This document shows positions 51,229 to 62,535 of a stretch of 64,000 nucleotides of DNA, piece after piece; positions within the stretch are counted from its first letter, which is position 1, and each line of letters begins with the position of its first letter. The position numbers and the translations under genes are program-made. Origin of the DNA: WTKG01 sp963735005 (GTDB lineage Bacteria > Actinomycetota > Actinomycetes > Actinomycetales > Demequinaceae); the NCBI GenBank assembly GCA_963735005.1, contig CAVTJA010000003.1, forward strand, positions 1 to 64,000. Direction: 5' to 3'. Under the pieces are notes generated by a model. That model searched no databases. It was not told the DNA's origin and saw only the letters and a list, made by a program, of their open reading frames with translations.

Positions 51229-51231
51229 ACT
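51226..51231 (+). promoter_or_regulatory. -10 hexamer TAGACT, leaderless trmI promoter
   Basis: TAGACT is followed by TGGGGC and the GTG at 51238. Its TAG is the stop codon of the preceding protease gene. Confidence 0.5.
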
Positions 51232-51237
51232 TGGGGC

Positions 51238-52222
51238 GTGCCCCACGAAACTGTTGCCCCCATCGGCGCGCACGAGCGCCGCGGTCCGCTGCGCTCCGGC
51301 GACCGCGTCCAGCTCACCGACGCCAAGGGGCGTCACCACACGATCACCCTTGAAACGGGCAAGCAGTTTCACACCCACCGCGGTCTGTTTGAGCACGACC
51401 AGCTGATCGGCCAGGCCGAGGGCAGCGTGGTGCGCAACACCGCGGGTGTCGAGTACCTCGCGCTACGGCCGCTGCTCGCAGACTTCGTGATGTCGATGCC
51501 GCGCGGCGCCGCCGTCATCTACCCCAAGGACGCCGCCCAGATCGTGGGCATGGGCGACATTTTCCCAGGAGCCACCGTGGTCGAGGCGGGCGTCGGTTCC
51601 GGCGCACTGTCGATGTCGCTGCTGCGCGCGGTGGGCGACAACGGCAGCCTGCTGTCGATCGAGCGCCGCGAGGACTTCGCGGACATCGCCCGCGCCAACG
51701 CGCGCCTGCACTTTGGAGGCGACCACCCGGCCTGGCGAGTGGAGATTGGCGACTTCGCGGACGTCGCGGTGGCGCTGTGCGAGCCGCAGTCCGTTGACCG
51801 CGTGGTGCTCGACATGCTCGCGCCGTGGGAAAACCTCGAGGCGGCCGCCCAGATTCTCGCGCCCAGGAGGCGTGTTCGTGACCTACGTCGCGACAGCGAC
51901 CCAGCTGTCGCGCGTGGCCGAGGCGCTGCGCGACCACGGCGAGTTCACCGAGCCGGAGGCGTGGGAGCTCATGCTTCGCACGTGGCACCTCGAGGGCCTC
52001 GCCGTGCGCCCGGATCACCGCATGGTGGGCCACACCGGCTTCCTGCTGCGCGCGCGGCGCATGGCTCCCGGCGTGCAGGCGCCCATCCGCCACCGCCGGC
52101 CCGCCAAGGGCGCGTACCCGACCGCAGACGCGGAATGGACCCCCGAGGACCTTGGCGAGCGGCCCGTGAGCGACAAGAAGGTGCGCCGGGTGCGGCGCGA
52201 CGTGACGAAGGAGGCTGAGTAG
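51238..52222 (+). CDS. trmI: tRNA (adenine-58-N1)-methyltransferase TrmI (one-base frameshift)
   Basis: TrmI (327 aa once repaired) makes m1A58 in tRNA. The N-terminal OB-like region GDRVQLTDAKGRHHTITLET precedes the SAM motif VVEAGVGSGALSMSLLRAVG and the catalytic-region DRVVLDMLAPWENLE. The frame breaks near 51865: GCGCCCAGGAGGC reads APRR in one frame, while dropping the A gives APGGVFVTYVATATQLSRVAEAL, the family's next strand, through to 52222. The M. tuberculosis homologue Rv2118c is also upstream of mpa. The GTG start is leaderless. The TAG stop shares one base with the next GTG. Confidence 0.93.
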
Positions 52223-53643
52223 TGGTGGCAGAGGACCGGGTTGGTGAACTGACCCGCCAGAACGAGGATCTCGCGCGTCGCAACGCGGAGCTCGCCAAGA
52301 CGCTCGGCGTGGCTCGCGAACAGATCGAGACGATGCGCGACAAGCTTGCCGAGGTGTCGGCGCCGCCGCAGAGCTTCGGGACGTTCCTGGCGTGGGCTGG
52401 CGACCTCGCCGACGTCGTCGCGTCGGGCCGCAGGATGCGCGTCGCGGTGCTGCCTGCCGTGTCGCGCGACCTCGCTCCGGGCCAGGAGGTGCTGCTCAAC
52501 GCACTCAACGTCGTCATTGATGTCGCGGAGCCCGAGCGCGGTGGCCAGGCGGCGATCGTGCGCGAGGTGATCGACGACGACCGCGTGCTCGTGGTCGCGC
52601 GCGGCGAGGACGAACGCGTCGCGATCCTGTCCGGCGGCAACGCCAGGGAGCGGGTCCGCGAGGGCGACACCGTCATCGTCGATACGCGTTCGAACGTGGC
52701 CCTCGAAAAGGTCGAGCGGACCGGCGTCGAGGCACTCATGCTCGAGGAGGTCCCCGACGTCGACTACCGGCAGATCGGTGGCCTCGGCCCGCAGATCGAG
52801 CGCATCCGCGACGCCATCGAGCTGCCGCTGCGCCACCCGGAGCTCTACCGCGAGCACGCGCTCAAGCCCCCGCGCGGACTACTGCTGTACGGCCCGCCCG
52901 GCTGCGGCAAGACGCTCATCGCCAAGGCGGTCGCGCACTCGCTCGCCGACGCCGTTGGCGCGGACCGCAGCTACTTTCTGTCCGTCAAGGGGCCGGAACT
53001 GCTCAACAAGTACGTGGGCGAGACGGAGCGGTATATCCGCACCATCTTCGAGCGCGCGCGCAACACCGCCGCCGACGGCGCCCCCGTGGTGGTGTTCTTC
53101 GACGAGATGGATGCGCTGTTCCGCTCGCGCGGCTCGGGCGTGTCGAGCGACATCGAGACCACCGTGGTGCCCCAGTTGCTCACCGAGCTTGACGGCGTCG
53201 AGGGGCTCTCAAACGTCATCGTGATCGGCGCCTCGAACCGCGAGGACATGATCGACCCCGCGATCCTGCGGCCCGGCCGCCTGGACGTCAAGATCGAGAT
53301 CACGCGCCCCGACCGCGCCGCCGCGGCCGAGATCCTCGGCATCTACCTGACGGCTGACTTGCCGTTGGCCGAAGGCGACGTCGCGCAAGCCGGCTCGCCC
53401 CAGGCTGCCGTCAACGCGATGGCGGCTGCCGCGGTCGACTACATCTTTGGCCTCGAAGACGGCCCGGCGCACGTGTCGGGCGCGATGCTTCGCAACATCG
53501 TCAACCGGGCGAAGACGCGCGCCATCAAGAGCCAGATCGCGGGCGAGGGCAAGGGCATCTCGACGCAGCACCTGGTGGACTCGAGCGCCGAGGAGGTCGC
53601 CGAGGCGCGCGCGGTCGCCGCGAACAACCTGGGCGGCGCCTAG
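52222..53643 (+). CDS. arc: Proteasome-type AAA ATPase (ARC/Mpa family) without the proteasome-docking tail
   Basis: The 473-residue ring ATPase unfolds pupylated proteins. It has an N-terminal coiled coil (about residues 5-45, Pup-binding), two OB folds (50-190), and an AAA domain with Walker A GPPGCGKT and Walker B VVFFDEMDAL, then GVSSDIETTVVPQLLTE and SNREDMIDPAILRPGRLD. Mycobacterial Mpa ends in a long tail with GQYL that docks into the 20S core; this protein stops at NNLGGA and lacks it. It is also about 50-130 residues shorter than Mpa/ARC. Genes dop, pup and pafA follow and no prcB/prcA is present. Confidence 0.93.
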   Translation: MVAEDRVGELTRQNEDLARRNAELAKTLGVAREQIETMRDKLAEVSAPPQSFGTFLAWAGDLADVVASGRRMRVAVLPAVSRDLAPGQEVLLNALNVVIDVAEPERGGQAAIVREVIDDDRVLVVARGEDERVAILSGGNARERVREGDTVIVDTRSNVALEKVERTGVEALMLEEVPDVDYRQIGGLGPQIERIRDAIELPLRHPELYREHALKPPRGLLLYGPPGCGKTLIAKAVAHSLADAVGADRSYFLSVKGPELLNKYVGETERYIRTIFERARNTAADGAPVVVFFDEMDALFRSRGSGVSSDIETTVVPQLLTELDGVEGLSNVIVIGASNREDMIDPAILRPGRLDVKIEITRPDRAAAAEILGIYLTADLPLAEGDVAQAGSPQAAVNAMAAAAVDYIFGLEDGPAHVSGAMLRNIVNRAKTRAIKSQIAGEGKGISTQHLVDSSAEEVAEARAVAANNLGGA

Positions 53644-55167
53644 GTGCGCGTTCGCGGGATCGAGACCGAGTACGGCATCGCGGCGCAGGACGGCGCGAAG
53701 TCGAACCCCATCCTGCTGAGCTCGCAACTGGTGGCGTTCTACCGTGCCCGCGAGGGCGTGGTGACGGCTCCGTGGGACTACGGCTCCGAGGACCCGTTGC
53801 AGGATCTGCGCGGCAACCGTCGCGACCGCGCCACCGCCACGGACGACATGCTTACCGACGCGCCCGCGTTCGACCCCGCCGAGGGCCGCGTTGTGCGCCG
53901 CCGCCGGCGCGGCTCGTGGGAGGACCCCGCGCACCTCAACGCCGTGCTCGTGAACGGCGCGCGCCTGTACGTGGACCACGCCCACCCCGAGTACTCGGGC
54001 CCCGAGGTGACGACGGCGCGGGACGCCGTGGTGTGGGATCGCGCCGGCGACCAGATCGTGCTGCGGGCGCTCGCCGAGGGCCGCGCGCGCGGCGAGGCGA
54101 TGGTCGCCTACAAGAACAACGTCGACGGAAAGGGCGCCTCGTACGGCACCCACGAGAACTTCCTGGTGGACCGCGCGGTGCCGTTTGAGGATCTCGCGCG
54201 CCGCATCACCGCGCACCTCGTGACGCGGCAGGTCTACACGGGGGCGGGGCGCGTGGGACTTGGCCAGCGTGGCGAGCAGCCCGGATTCCAGATCTCCCAG
54301 CGCGCCGACTACATGGAGGCCGAGGTGGGCCTCGAGACCACGCTGCGCCGCCCCATCGTCAATACGCGGGACGAGCCCCACGCAAACCCGGACCGCTGGC
54401 GCCGGCTGCACGTGATCATCGGCGACGCCAACTGCATGGACGTCCCAACGTTCCTCAAGACCGGCACGACGTCGCTCGTGCTGTCGGCGATCGAGGCGGA
54501 CGACGCGCGCCTCGACGCGCTCGTGCTCGCGGACCCGGTCGAGGCGGTGTACGCGGTGTCGCGGGACCTCGCGCTGTCGCGGGAGCTCGAACTCGCGTCA
54601 GGGGAGCGGGGCCGCGCGCTCGACGTGCAGCGAGCGCTGCTCGAGATCTGCCGCGACTACGTTCGCGACGCCGACGACGCAGCGGTGATCGCCCGCTGGG
54701 ACGATGTGCTCGGCAGGCTCGGGCGCGACCGCGACAGCGCGGCGTCAGTGGTCGAATGGGTGGCCAAGCTTGGCTTGCTTGGACGGATGCGCTTGCGCGG
54801 CGGCGGGAAGCCTTTGCCGTGGGACGACGCGCGCCTGGCAGCGGCCGACATCCAGTGGAGCGACATCAACCCGGCGGTTGGCCTGTGCAGGCGTCTCGAG
54901 GCGGCGGGCGCGGTGGAACGCATCGCTACCGACGCCCAGATCGAGGCCGCGATCGCCGAGCCGCCCCCGGACACTCGCGCGCACGTGCGAGGCCGCGCCG
55001 TCGCGACGCTCGGGGACGCCGTTGACTCTGCCGGATGGGACACGGTGGTGATCGACCGCGACACCGACCACGGCCAGTTGGAGGTCGCCCGCCTCGACGA
55101 CCCGACGCAGACCACCCACTCGCTGATCGACGAGTTGATCGCCCAGGCCGCCAACGGCGACGCGTAG
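53644..55167 (+). CDS. dop: Pup deamidase/depupylase Dop
   Basis: Dop (507 aa) converts the C-terminal Gln of Pup to Glu and can remove Pup from proteins. The glutamine-synthetase-like active site starts RGIETEYGIA (Glu7, Glu9). The Dop-specific loop is present (GNRRDRATATDDMLTDAP, about residues 58-75), separating it from PafA. VDHAHPEYSGPE and YKNNVDGKGASYGTHENFLV are further family motifs. The GTG follows the arc stop directly. The Pup C-terminus here ends in Gln, so this enzyme should be needed. Confidence 0.95.
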   Translation: MRVRGIETEYGIAAQDGAKSNPILLSSQLVAFYRAREGVVTAPWDYGSEDPLQDLRGNRRDRATATDDMLTDAPAFDPAEGRVVRRRRRGSWEDPAHLNAVLVNGARLYVDHAHPEYSGPEVTTARDAVVWDRAGDQIVLRALAEGRARGEAMVAYKNNVDGKGASYGTHENFLVDRAVPFEDLARRITAHLVTRQVYTGAGRVGLGQRGEQPGFQISQRADYMEAEVGLETTLRRPIVNTRDEPHANPDRWRRLHVIIGDANCMDVPTFLKTGTTSLVLSAIEADDARLDALVLADPVEAVYAVSRDLALSRELELASGERGRALDVQRALLEICRDYVRDADDAAVIARWDDVLGRLGRDRDSAASVVEWVAKLGLLGRMRLRGGGKPLPWDDARLAAADIQWSDINPAVGLCRRLEAAGAVERIATDAQIEAAIAEPPPDTRAHVRGRAVATLGDAVDSAGWDTVVIDRDTDHGQLEVARLDDPTQTTHSLIDELIAQAANGDA

Positions 55168-55170
55168 ACT
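55165..55170 (+). promoter_or_regulatory. -10 hexamer TAGACT, leaderless pup promoter
   Basis: TAGACT begins with the dop stop codon and ends six bases before the pup ATG, allowing pup to be made separately and in excess of the enzymes. Confidence 0.5.
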
Positions 55171-55176
55171 TGCCGC

Positions 55177-55362
55177 ATGGCCCAGGCAAGCGCATCCTCC
55201 CAGTCGTCCGAAGACGAGACCCCAGACGCGCCCGCCCCCGCCCCTTCGGCGCCCCAGGCGCAGACGGACGCGGTGGACGCGCTGCTCGACGAGATTGACC
55301 AGTCGCTCGAGGTCAACGCCGAGACGTTCGTGCGCAGCTTCGTGCAAAAGGGCGGCCAGTAG
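55177..55362 (+). CDS. pup: Prokaryotic ubiquitin-like protein Pup (Gln-terminal)
   Basis: Pup (61 aa) is attached to lysines as a protein tag. The disordered Pro/Ala-rich N-half is followed by the ARC-binding helix AVDALLDEIDQSLEVNAETF and the conserved end VRSFVQKGGQ. The last residue is Gln, so Dop must deamidate it before PafA can ligate it. It lies between dop and pafA. The transcript may begin at its own ATG. Confidence 0.96.
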   Translation: MAQASASSQSSEDETPDAPAPAPSAPQAQTDAVDALLDEIDQSLEVNAETFVRSFVQKGGQ

Positions 55363-55373
55363 GCCCTCTGCTA

Positions 55374-56798
55374 GTGATCACCGCAGACGTCCCGCCGCCC
55401 CTCGAGGTTGACCCAGCGCGCCGCATCTTTGGTCTTGAGACCGAGTTCGGCCTGCATTTCGACACTCAGGCCACGCGTCGCGTCACGTCTGAAGAGGTCG
55501 CCGGTGCGCTTTTCCACTCGGTGGTGAAGTGGGGCAGGTCGTCGAACGTGTTCCTGCCGAATGGCTCGCGCATGTACATCGACGTGGGCGCGCATCCCGA
55601 GTACGCGACCGCAGAGTGCGACTCGATCGAGGACCTGATCGCGCTCGACAAGGCAGGCGAGCGGATCGTCGGCGACCTGGTCGCGGAAGGCGAAGCGCGG
55701 CTCGCCGCCGCGGGCCTCGAGGGCCAGATCCACCTGTACAAGAACAACACCGACTCCAAGGGCAACTCCTACGGCTGCCACGAGAACTACCTGGTGCGCC
55801 GCCGCTCCGACTTCGCAGGATTCGTCTCGCAGTTGATCCCGTTCCTGGTGTCGCGGCAGATCCTGACTGGCGCCGGTTGCGTCAACGGGACCGGCCGCGC
55901 GGCCCAGTACTGCTTCAGCGCGCGCTCCGACCACATGTGGGAGGCCGTAAGCTCGGCGACCACCAGGTCGCGTCCGATGATCAACACGCGGGACGAGCCG
56001 CACGCGCACGCTGACCTCTACCGCCGCATGCACGTGATCGTGGGCGACTCGAACCTTGCCGAGCCCACCGTGATGCTCAAGACCGGGTCCATGGACATCC
56101 TGCTGCGCATCGCCGAGGCGGGCCATCGGCTTCCCGAGCTCGCGCTCGCCCGCGAGATGCAAGCGATCCGCGAGATCTCGCGGGACCTCACGGCCTCGAC
56201 GCCACACGAACTCGAGTCCGGCAGGCATCTGACCGCCGTTCAGTTGCAGCGTTCGTTCCTGGAGTTCGCCGAGCGCCACGTCGGCACCACGGTTGACGAG
56301 TCCCCGATGGACGCGCGCGTGATGGACCTGTGGCGGCGCGGGCTCGACGCCGTGGAGTCCGGGGACCGCAGCGGCGTTGAAAGCGAGCTCGAGTGGGCCA
56401 TCAAGCTGCGGCTCATTGAGCGCTACCGGGAGCGCACGGGCGCCGCGCTCGACTCGGCTGCGGTCGCGCGCCTCGAATACGCTTATCACGACGTCGCACC
56501 CGGCCGCGGGTTGTACGCGTCCATGGTTCGGCAGGGGCTCGTAGCGACGGTGGTGGACGACGCGCGCGTCGCCTCGGCGATGACGACGCCGCCAGCGACC
56601 ACGCGCGCTTGGCTTCGCGGTCGGTTCGTCGCGGCAGGCCTGGCGGCGGGGCGCGACTTCACCGCCGACTGGACCCACCTGAAGGTCGTCGGCGAGGCCG
56701 GACAGACGGTCCTGATGAAGGACCCATTCCGGTCTGACGACGCCCGCGTCGACGCACTTATCGAGCACCTGGAGAGCTCCCCGCGCGACGTAGACTGA
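55374..56798 (+). CDS. pafA: Pup-protein ligase PafA
   Basis: PafA (474 aa) joins deamidated Pup to substrate lysines with ATP. The glutamine-synthetase-like motifs are FGLETEFGLHF, YIDVGAHPEYATAECDSIED (catalytic Asp), YKNNTDSKGNSYGCHENYLV and NTRDEPHAHADLYRRMHVI. It lacks the Dop loop. In mycobacteria prcB and prcA lie between pup and the downstream genes; here pafA follows pup by 11 bases. The GTG at 55374 lies just after a TAG. Confidence 0.96.
   Translation: MITADVPPPLEVDPARRIFGLETEFGLHFDTQATRRVTSEEVAGALFHSVVKWGRSSNVFLPNGSRMYIDVGAHPEYATAECDSIEDLIALDKAGERIVGDLVAEGEARLAAAGLEGQIHLYKNNTDSKGNSYGCHENYLVRRRSDFAGFVSQLIPFLVSRQILTGAGCVNGTGRAAQYCFSARSDHMWEAVSSATTRSRPMINTRDEPHAHADLYRRMHVIVGDSNLAEPTVMLKTGSMDILLRIAEAGHRLPELALAREMQAIREISRDLTASTPHELESGRHLTAVQLQRSFLEFAERHVGTTVDESPMDARVMDLWRRGLDAVESGDRSGVESELEWAIKLRLIERYRERTGAALDSAAVARLEYAYHDVAPGRGLYASMVRQGLVATVVDDARVASAMTTPPATTRAWLRGRFVAAGLAAGRDFTADWTHLKVVGEAGQTVLMKDPFRSDDARVDALIEHLESSPRDVD
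56791..56796 (+). promoter_or_regulatory. -10 hexamer TAGACT before the FKBP gene
   Basis: TAGACT lies 31 bases before the ATG at 56828. Unlike many promoters here, it leaves a leader, which carries AGGGAG at 56816-56821. Confidence 0.4.
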
Positions 56799-56827
56799 AC
56801 GCGCATCGTCACGAGAGGGAGAATCAC

Positions 56828-57715
56828 ATGCGCCGACTTGCCGTAGCGCTGAGTATTGCCGCGCTCGCACTCGCTGGCTGCGGGGGCGGCGAGGAGCCTG
56901 AGGTCCCCCTCGGATCGATCGACGACATCGTCGTTGGCGCGGACGCCAACGGCTCGCCCACCATCGAGTTCCCGGCCGACCGCGAATACACGCAGGTCCA
57001 GACCCGCTTCGAGTGGGAGGGCGATGGCGACGTGCTCGAGAAGGGGGACCCGATCCTGCTCGACATTTACGCGGTGAGCCTGCTCACGGGCGATGTCGTC
57101 CGCACGACGCATGACGACAGCGAGGGCGGCGTCGGCCTGCCCGAGCCGGCGCTGTTGACGCCCGACCACATCGGCCAGGAACTGTACGACGCCCTGCTAG
57201 GTAAGCGGGCGGGTTCGCGCATCCTCCACGTGTCACCCAAGGCGAATGGCTGGGAGAACATCGGCGCCGTGGCGATGGTCGTGGACGTGGTGCCTACGCG
57301 CGCCACCGGTACGCCGCAGCCCACCCGGACCGATCTACCGATCGTCGATCTCGGCGCGAACGGCGAACCGACCGTCACGCTTCGCGACGACCCCGCGCCG
57401 GACGCGGTCGTGGTGCAGACGCTCATCCAGGGCGAGGGCGAGCAGATTCGCAAGGGCTCGCACGTGCTCCTCAACTACGTCGCGGTCGACTACGAGACCG
57501 GCGAGGTGTGGCAGTCGTCGTGGGCGCCCGACACCGCGCCGTGGGAGGTCCAGATTGGTGTGGGACAGACCATCCCCGGCCTCGACAACGGCCTGATCGA
57601 CCGGACCGCCGGCTCGCAGGTGTTGCTGGTGATCCCCCCGACGCAGGCGTACGGCGAGACTGCGCTGGTGTTCGTCGTCGACATCCTGGCGGTGTGGAAC
57701 GGCGACACGTCGTGA
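56828..57715 (+). CDS. FKBP-type peptidyl-prolyl isomerase lipoprotein with two FKBP domains
   Basis: The 295-residue protein has a lipoprotein signal (MRRLAVALSIAALALAGC, lipobox LAGC, Cys18). Two FKBP-like domains follow. The first (about 60-160) is degenerate. The second (about 190-290) has IRKGSHVLLNYVAVDYETGE, VQIGVGQTIPGLDNGLI and GSQVLLVIPPTQAYGE, typical of FKBP. It should assist folding of exported proteins at the membrane surface. Its stop overlaps the hisF GTG by four bases. Confidence 0.93.
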   Translation: MRRLAVALSIAALALAGCGGGEEPEVPLGSIDDIVVGADANGSPTIEFPADREYTQVQTRFEWEGDGDVLEKGDPILLDIYAVSLLTGDVVRTTHDDSEGGVGLPEPALLTPDHIGQELYDALLGKRAGSRILHVSPKANGWENIGAVAMVVDVVPTRATGTPQPTRTDLPIVDLGANGEPTVTLRDDPAPDAVVVQTLIQGEGEQIRKGSHVLLNYVAVDYETGEVWQSSWAPDTAPWEVQIGVGQTIPGLDNGLIDRTAGSQVLLVIPPTQAYGETALVFVVDILAVWNGDTS

Positions 57716-58481
57716 GCGTTGCGATCCGCGTGATCCCTTGCTTGGACGTTGACGCGGGGCGCGTGGTCAAGGGCGTGAACTTCGAGAACCTGCGCGACGC
57801 CGGGGACCCGGTTGAGCTTGCCGCGGCATACGGCGCGGCCGGTGCCGACGAACTCACCTTCCTTGACGTGTCCGCTTCGCTCGCCGGGCGCGAGACCACC
57901 GTGGAGGTGGTGAGCCGCACGGCGGAGCAGGTGTTCGTCCCGCTGACTGTGGGCGGGGGAGTGCGTTCCGTTGACGACGTCGACGCGCTGCTGCGCGCCG
58001 GCGCCGACAAGGTCTCGGTGAACACCGCCGCCATCGCACGCCCGGAGCTCCTGTCCGAGATCGCGGAGCGGTTCGGCAATCAGGTGCTGGTGCTCAGCGT
58101 TGACGCGCGCCGCGTGCAGGGCGACACCCGCACGGCTTCGGGCTACGAAGTCACGACGCACGGCGGCAAGCGCGGAACCGGGATCGACGCGATCGCGTGG
58201 GCGCGCGAGGGCGCAGAGCGAGGAGCGGGCGAGATCCTGCTGAACTCCATGGACGCCGACGGCACCACCGACGGCTTCGACGTCCAGATGCTCGCAGAGG
58301 TTCGCGCGGTTGTGGACGTGCCACTCATCGCGTCTGGCGGCGCGGGCCAGGTCGAGGACTTCGTCGAGGCCGCACGCGCCGGGGCCGACGCCGTGCTCGC
58401 CGCATCTGTCTTCCACTTCGGCACCCTCAGCATCGGCGAGGTGAAGGAGGCGATGCGTTCCGCCGGCATCGACGTCCGCTA

Positions 58482-58482
<1 letters not shown>
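57712..58482 (+). CDS. hisF: Imidazole glycerol phosphate synthase cyclase subunit HisF
   Basis: HisF (256 aa) is the TIM-barrel cyclase of histidine synthesis. Catalytic Asp12 is in IPCLDVDAGRVVKGVNF and the second catalytic Asp in VLSVDARRV. Phosphate-binding GGGVRS and IASGGAG are present. The GTG at 57712 overlaps the FKBP stop by four bases, and the next gene starts at its last base. HisI lies 3.7 kb further on, with two ABC transporters inserted between. Confidence 0.96.
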
Positions 58483-60352
<1,870 letters not shown>

Positions 60353-60356
<4 letters not shown>

Positions 60357-62143
60357 CCACCGCCGAATCGCATCAGCGCCCCCCGCTCGTCGAGACCTTC
60401 TCGCTTGGGTTCCGCGTCAGCCCCGAGTTCCGCAAGGGCCTTGGTGTGACGTTCGTGCTCGCGGTGTTCGCCGCCGTCGGCCGCGCCGCCGTCCCGTACC
60501 TGACGCAGCGCATCACCGACGAGGGCCTGCTGGCCGCGGGCGGCGTGGACTCTTCGGTCGCGCTACACCTGGCGTGGATCGGCGTGGCGGTGCTCGTGAC
60601 GTCGGCGCTGCTGGCCTGGGTGGTGCGGTCGCGCCTCGTGACCGCGGCGGAGGCCGGACTGGCGACGCTGCGCAAGAAGGCGTTCGCGCATGTCCACCGG
60701 CTGTCGGTGCTGACCCAGAACGAGGAACAGCGAGGCCGCTACATCTCGCGCATCACCGGCGACGTTGACGTCCTGCGCGACTTCGTCCAGTGGACCGGCG
60801 CGGGCATGGTGGTATCCGCGCTCGAGATGGTCGTGGTACTCGCCGCGATGTTCGTGTACTCCTGGCAGCTCGCGTGCGTCGTGATGGTGTCGTTCGTGCC
60901 GCTCGCGCTTGTGGTGCGGGTGCTCTATCCGCGCATCAACGGCGCGTACGTCACGGTGCGCGGCCAGATGGCGGACCTGCTCGCGCGTGCCTCCGAGCAC
61001 ATCGTGGGCGTCGCGACCATCCAGTCGTACGGCGTGCAGCGCCGCATGCGCGACCGCCTTCGCGCCCAGGTTGACGACGTCCGGGCCACCGAGCGCCGCG
61101 CGGGCATCCTCGCCTCAGCGCAGTTCTCCGCGGTGGTGGTGGGCCAGGCGCTCGCCACCGGGCTCACGCTGATCGTCGGCACGGCGCTGGCGATCGACGG
61201 GACGCTGTCGGTCGGCACCGTGGTCGCGTTCGCGTTCCTCGTGTACATGTTTGCCGGCCCGCTGATGTGGATCATCGAGCAGCTTGCAGAAATGCAGCGG
61301 TCGCTCGTGGGCTGGCGGCGGGTGCTCGAGCTTGTGGAGGCGCCCGAGTCCGTCGTGGACGCGGGCGAGGCCGGCACCGACTTGCCCGAGGGCCGGCTTG
61401 GTATCGCGGTGCGCGACGTGCGGATGACGTACGACGGCGGACCAGAGATTCTGCGCGGAGTCACCCTCGACGTCCCGGCGGGCGAGCAGCTGGCTCTCGT
61501 CGGCCAGACAGGTTCGGGAAAGACGACGCTCGCGCGCCTGATCGTGCGCTTCATGGACCCTTCCGCGGGTGCCATCGAGATCGGCGGCGTGGACATGCGC
61601 GAGGTTCCGATGTCCCGGCTCCGCACGCGAGTCACCGTGGTGCCCCAGGAGGGCTTCCTGTTCGACGGCACTATCGCGGACAACCTCGCGTACGGCGCAC
61701 TCGAAAGGGACCGCGAATGGGTCGAGCGCCAGGGCCTTGCAGCGTTCAACGAGCTTGGACTCGCCGACTGGCTGGGGTCGCTGTCCACGGGGCTCGACAC
61801 GCCCGTAGGGCCGCGCGGGGACAGGCTGTCGGCGGGCGAGCGCCAGCTGGTCGCGATCGCCCGCGCCTACCTACGTGACCCCGACGTGCTGCTACTCGAC
61901 GAGGCGACCTCGGCCGTGGACCCTGTCACGGAGGTGCGCATCAGTCGGGCACTTGAGGCGCTCATGCGCGGGCGGACGTCGATCGTGATCGCGCACCGTC
62001 TTTCCACGGCTGAGCGTGCCGACCGCATCGCCGTGATGGCCGACGGCGAGCTCGTCGAAGTGGGCGCGCACCGCGCACTGGTGGCGGCTGGCGGGCACTA
62101 TGCGCGCATGCACGCCGCCTGGGTCGCGCAGACCCGTGACTGA
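60353..62143 (+). CDS. ABC exporter half-transporter, second of a pair
   Basis: The 596-residue partner has six membrane helices, with QNEEQRGRYISRITGDVDVL as the coupling region, and an ATPase domain with Walker A GQTGSGKTT, signature LSAGERQLVAIARAY, Walker B LLLDEATSAVDPVTE and the H-loop IAHRLSTAERAD. The partner has AYRLAS in place of AHRLS at the H-loop and Asp-Asp at its Walker B, so one ATP site of the pair may be degenerate, a common trait of heterodimeric exporters. Confidence 0.92.
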
Positions 62144-62163
62144 AATCTGGAATGATGGGCGGC

Positions 62164-62535
62164 ATGCTCGACGCCGCCATCGCTGATCGCCTCAAGAGGG
62201 ACGCCGCAGGCCTTGTGTGCGCCGTCATCCAGGACGACGTGACCGGGGACGTGTTGATGGTCGGCTGGATGAACGACGACGCCCTCGACCTCACGCTCTC
62301 GGAGGGCCGCGTCGTGTTCTGGTCGCGCAGCCGCGAGGAGCTCTGGCGCAAGGGCGACACCTCAGGGAACGTACAGTACGTGCGCTCGGTCGCGCTCGAC
62401 TGCGATGGGGACGCGCTGCTTGTGCGTGTGGATCAGGTGGGGCCCGCGTGCCACACCGGCACCCGCACGTGCTTCGAGGCGGGCGGGCAACTCGCCGCGC
62501 GCGTCCTGACGGATGCGGAGCGGGACGATGCCTGA
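62164..62535 (+). CDS. hisI: Phosphoribosyl-AMP cyclohydrolase HisI
   Basis: HisI (123 aa from this start) opens the purine ring in histidine synthesis. The motif VVFWSRSREELWRKGDTSGN is diagnostic, and metal ligands are in LDCDGDALLVRVDQ and GPACHTGTRTCF. There is no HisE domain. In-frame ATGs at 62152 and 62155 precede it; 62164 fits the family N-terminus and lies seven bases after AATGAT, a weak -10. The stop overlaps trpE. Confidence 0.94.
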   Translation: MLDAAIADRLKRDAAGLVCAVIQDDVTGDVLMVGWMNDDALDLTLSEGRVVFWSRSREELWRKGDTSGNVQYVRSVALDCDGDALLVRVDQVGPACHTGTRTCFEAGGQLAARVLTDAERDDA

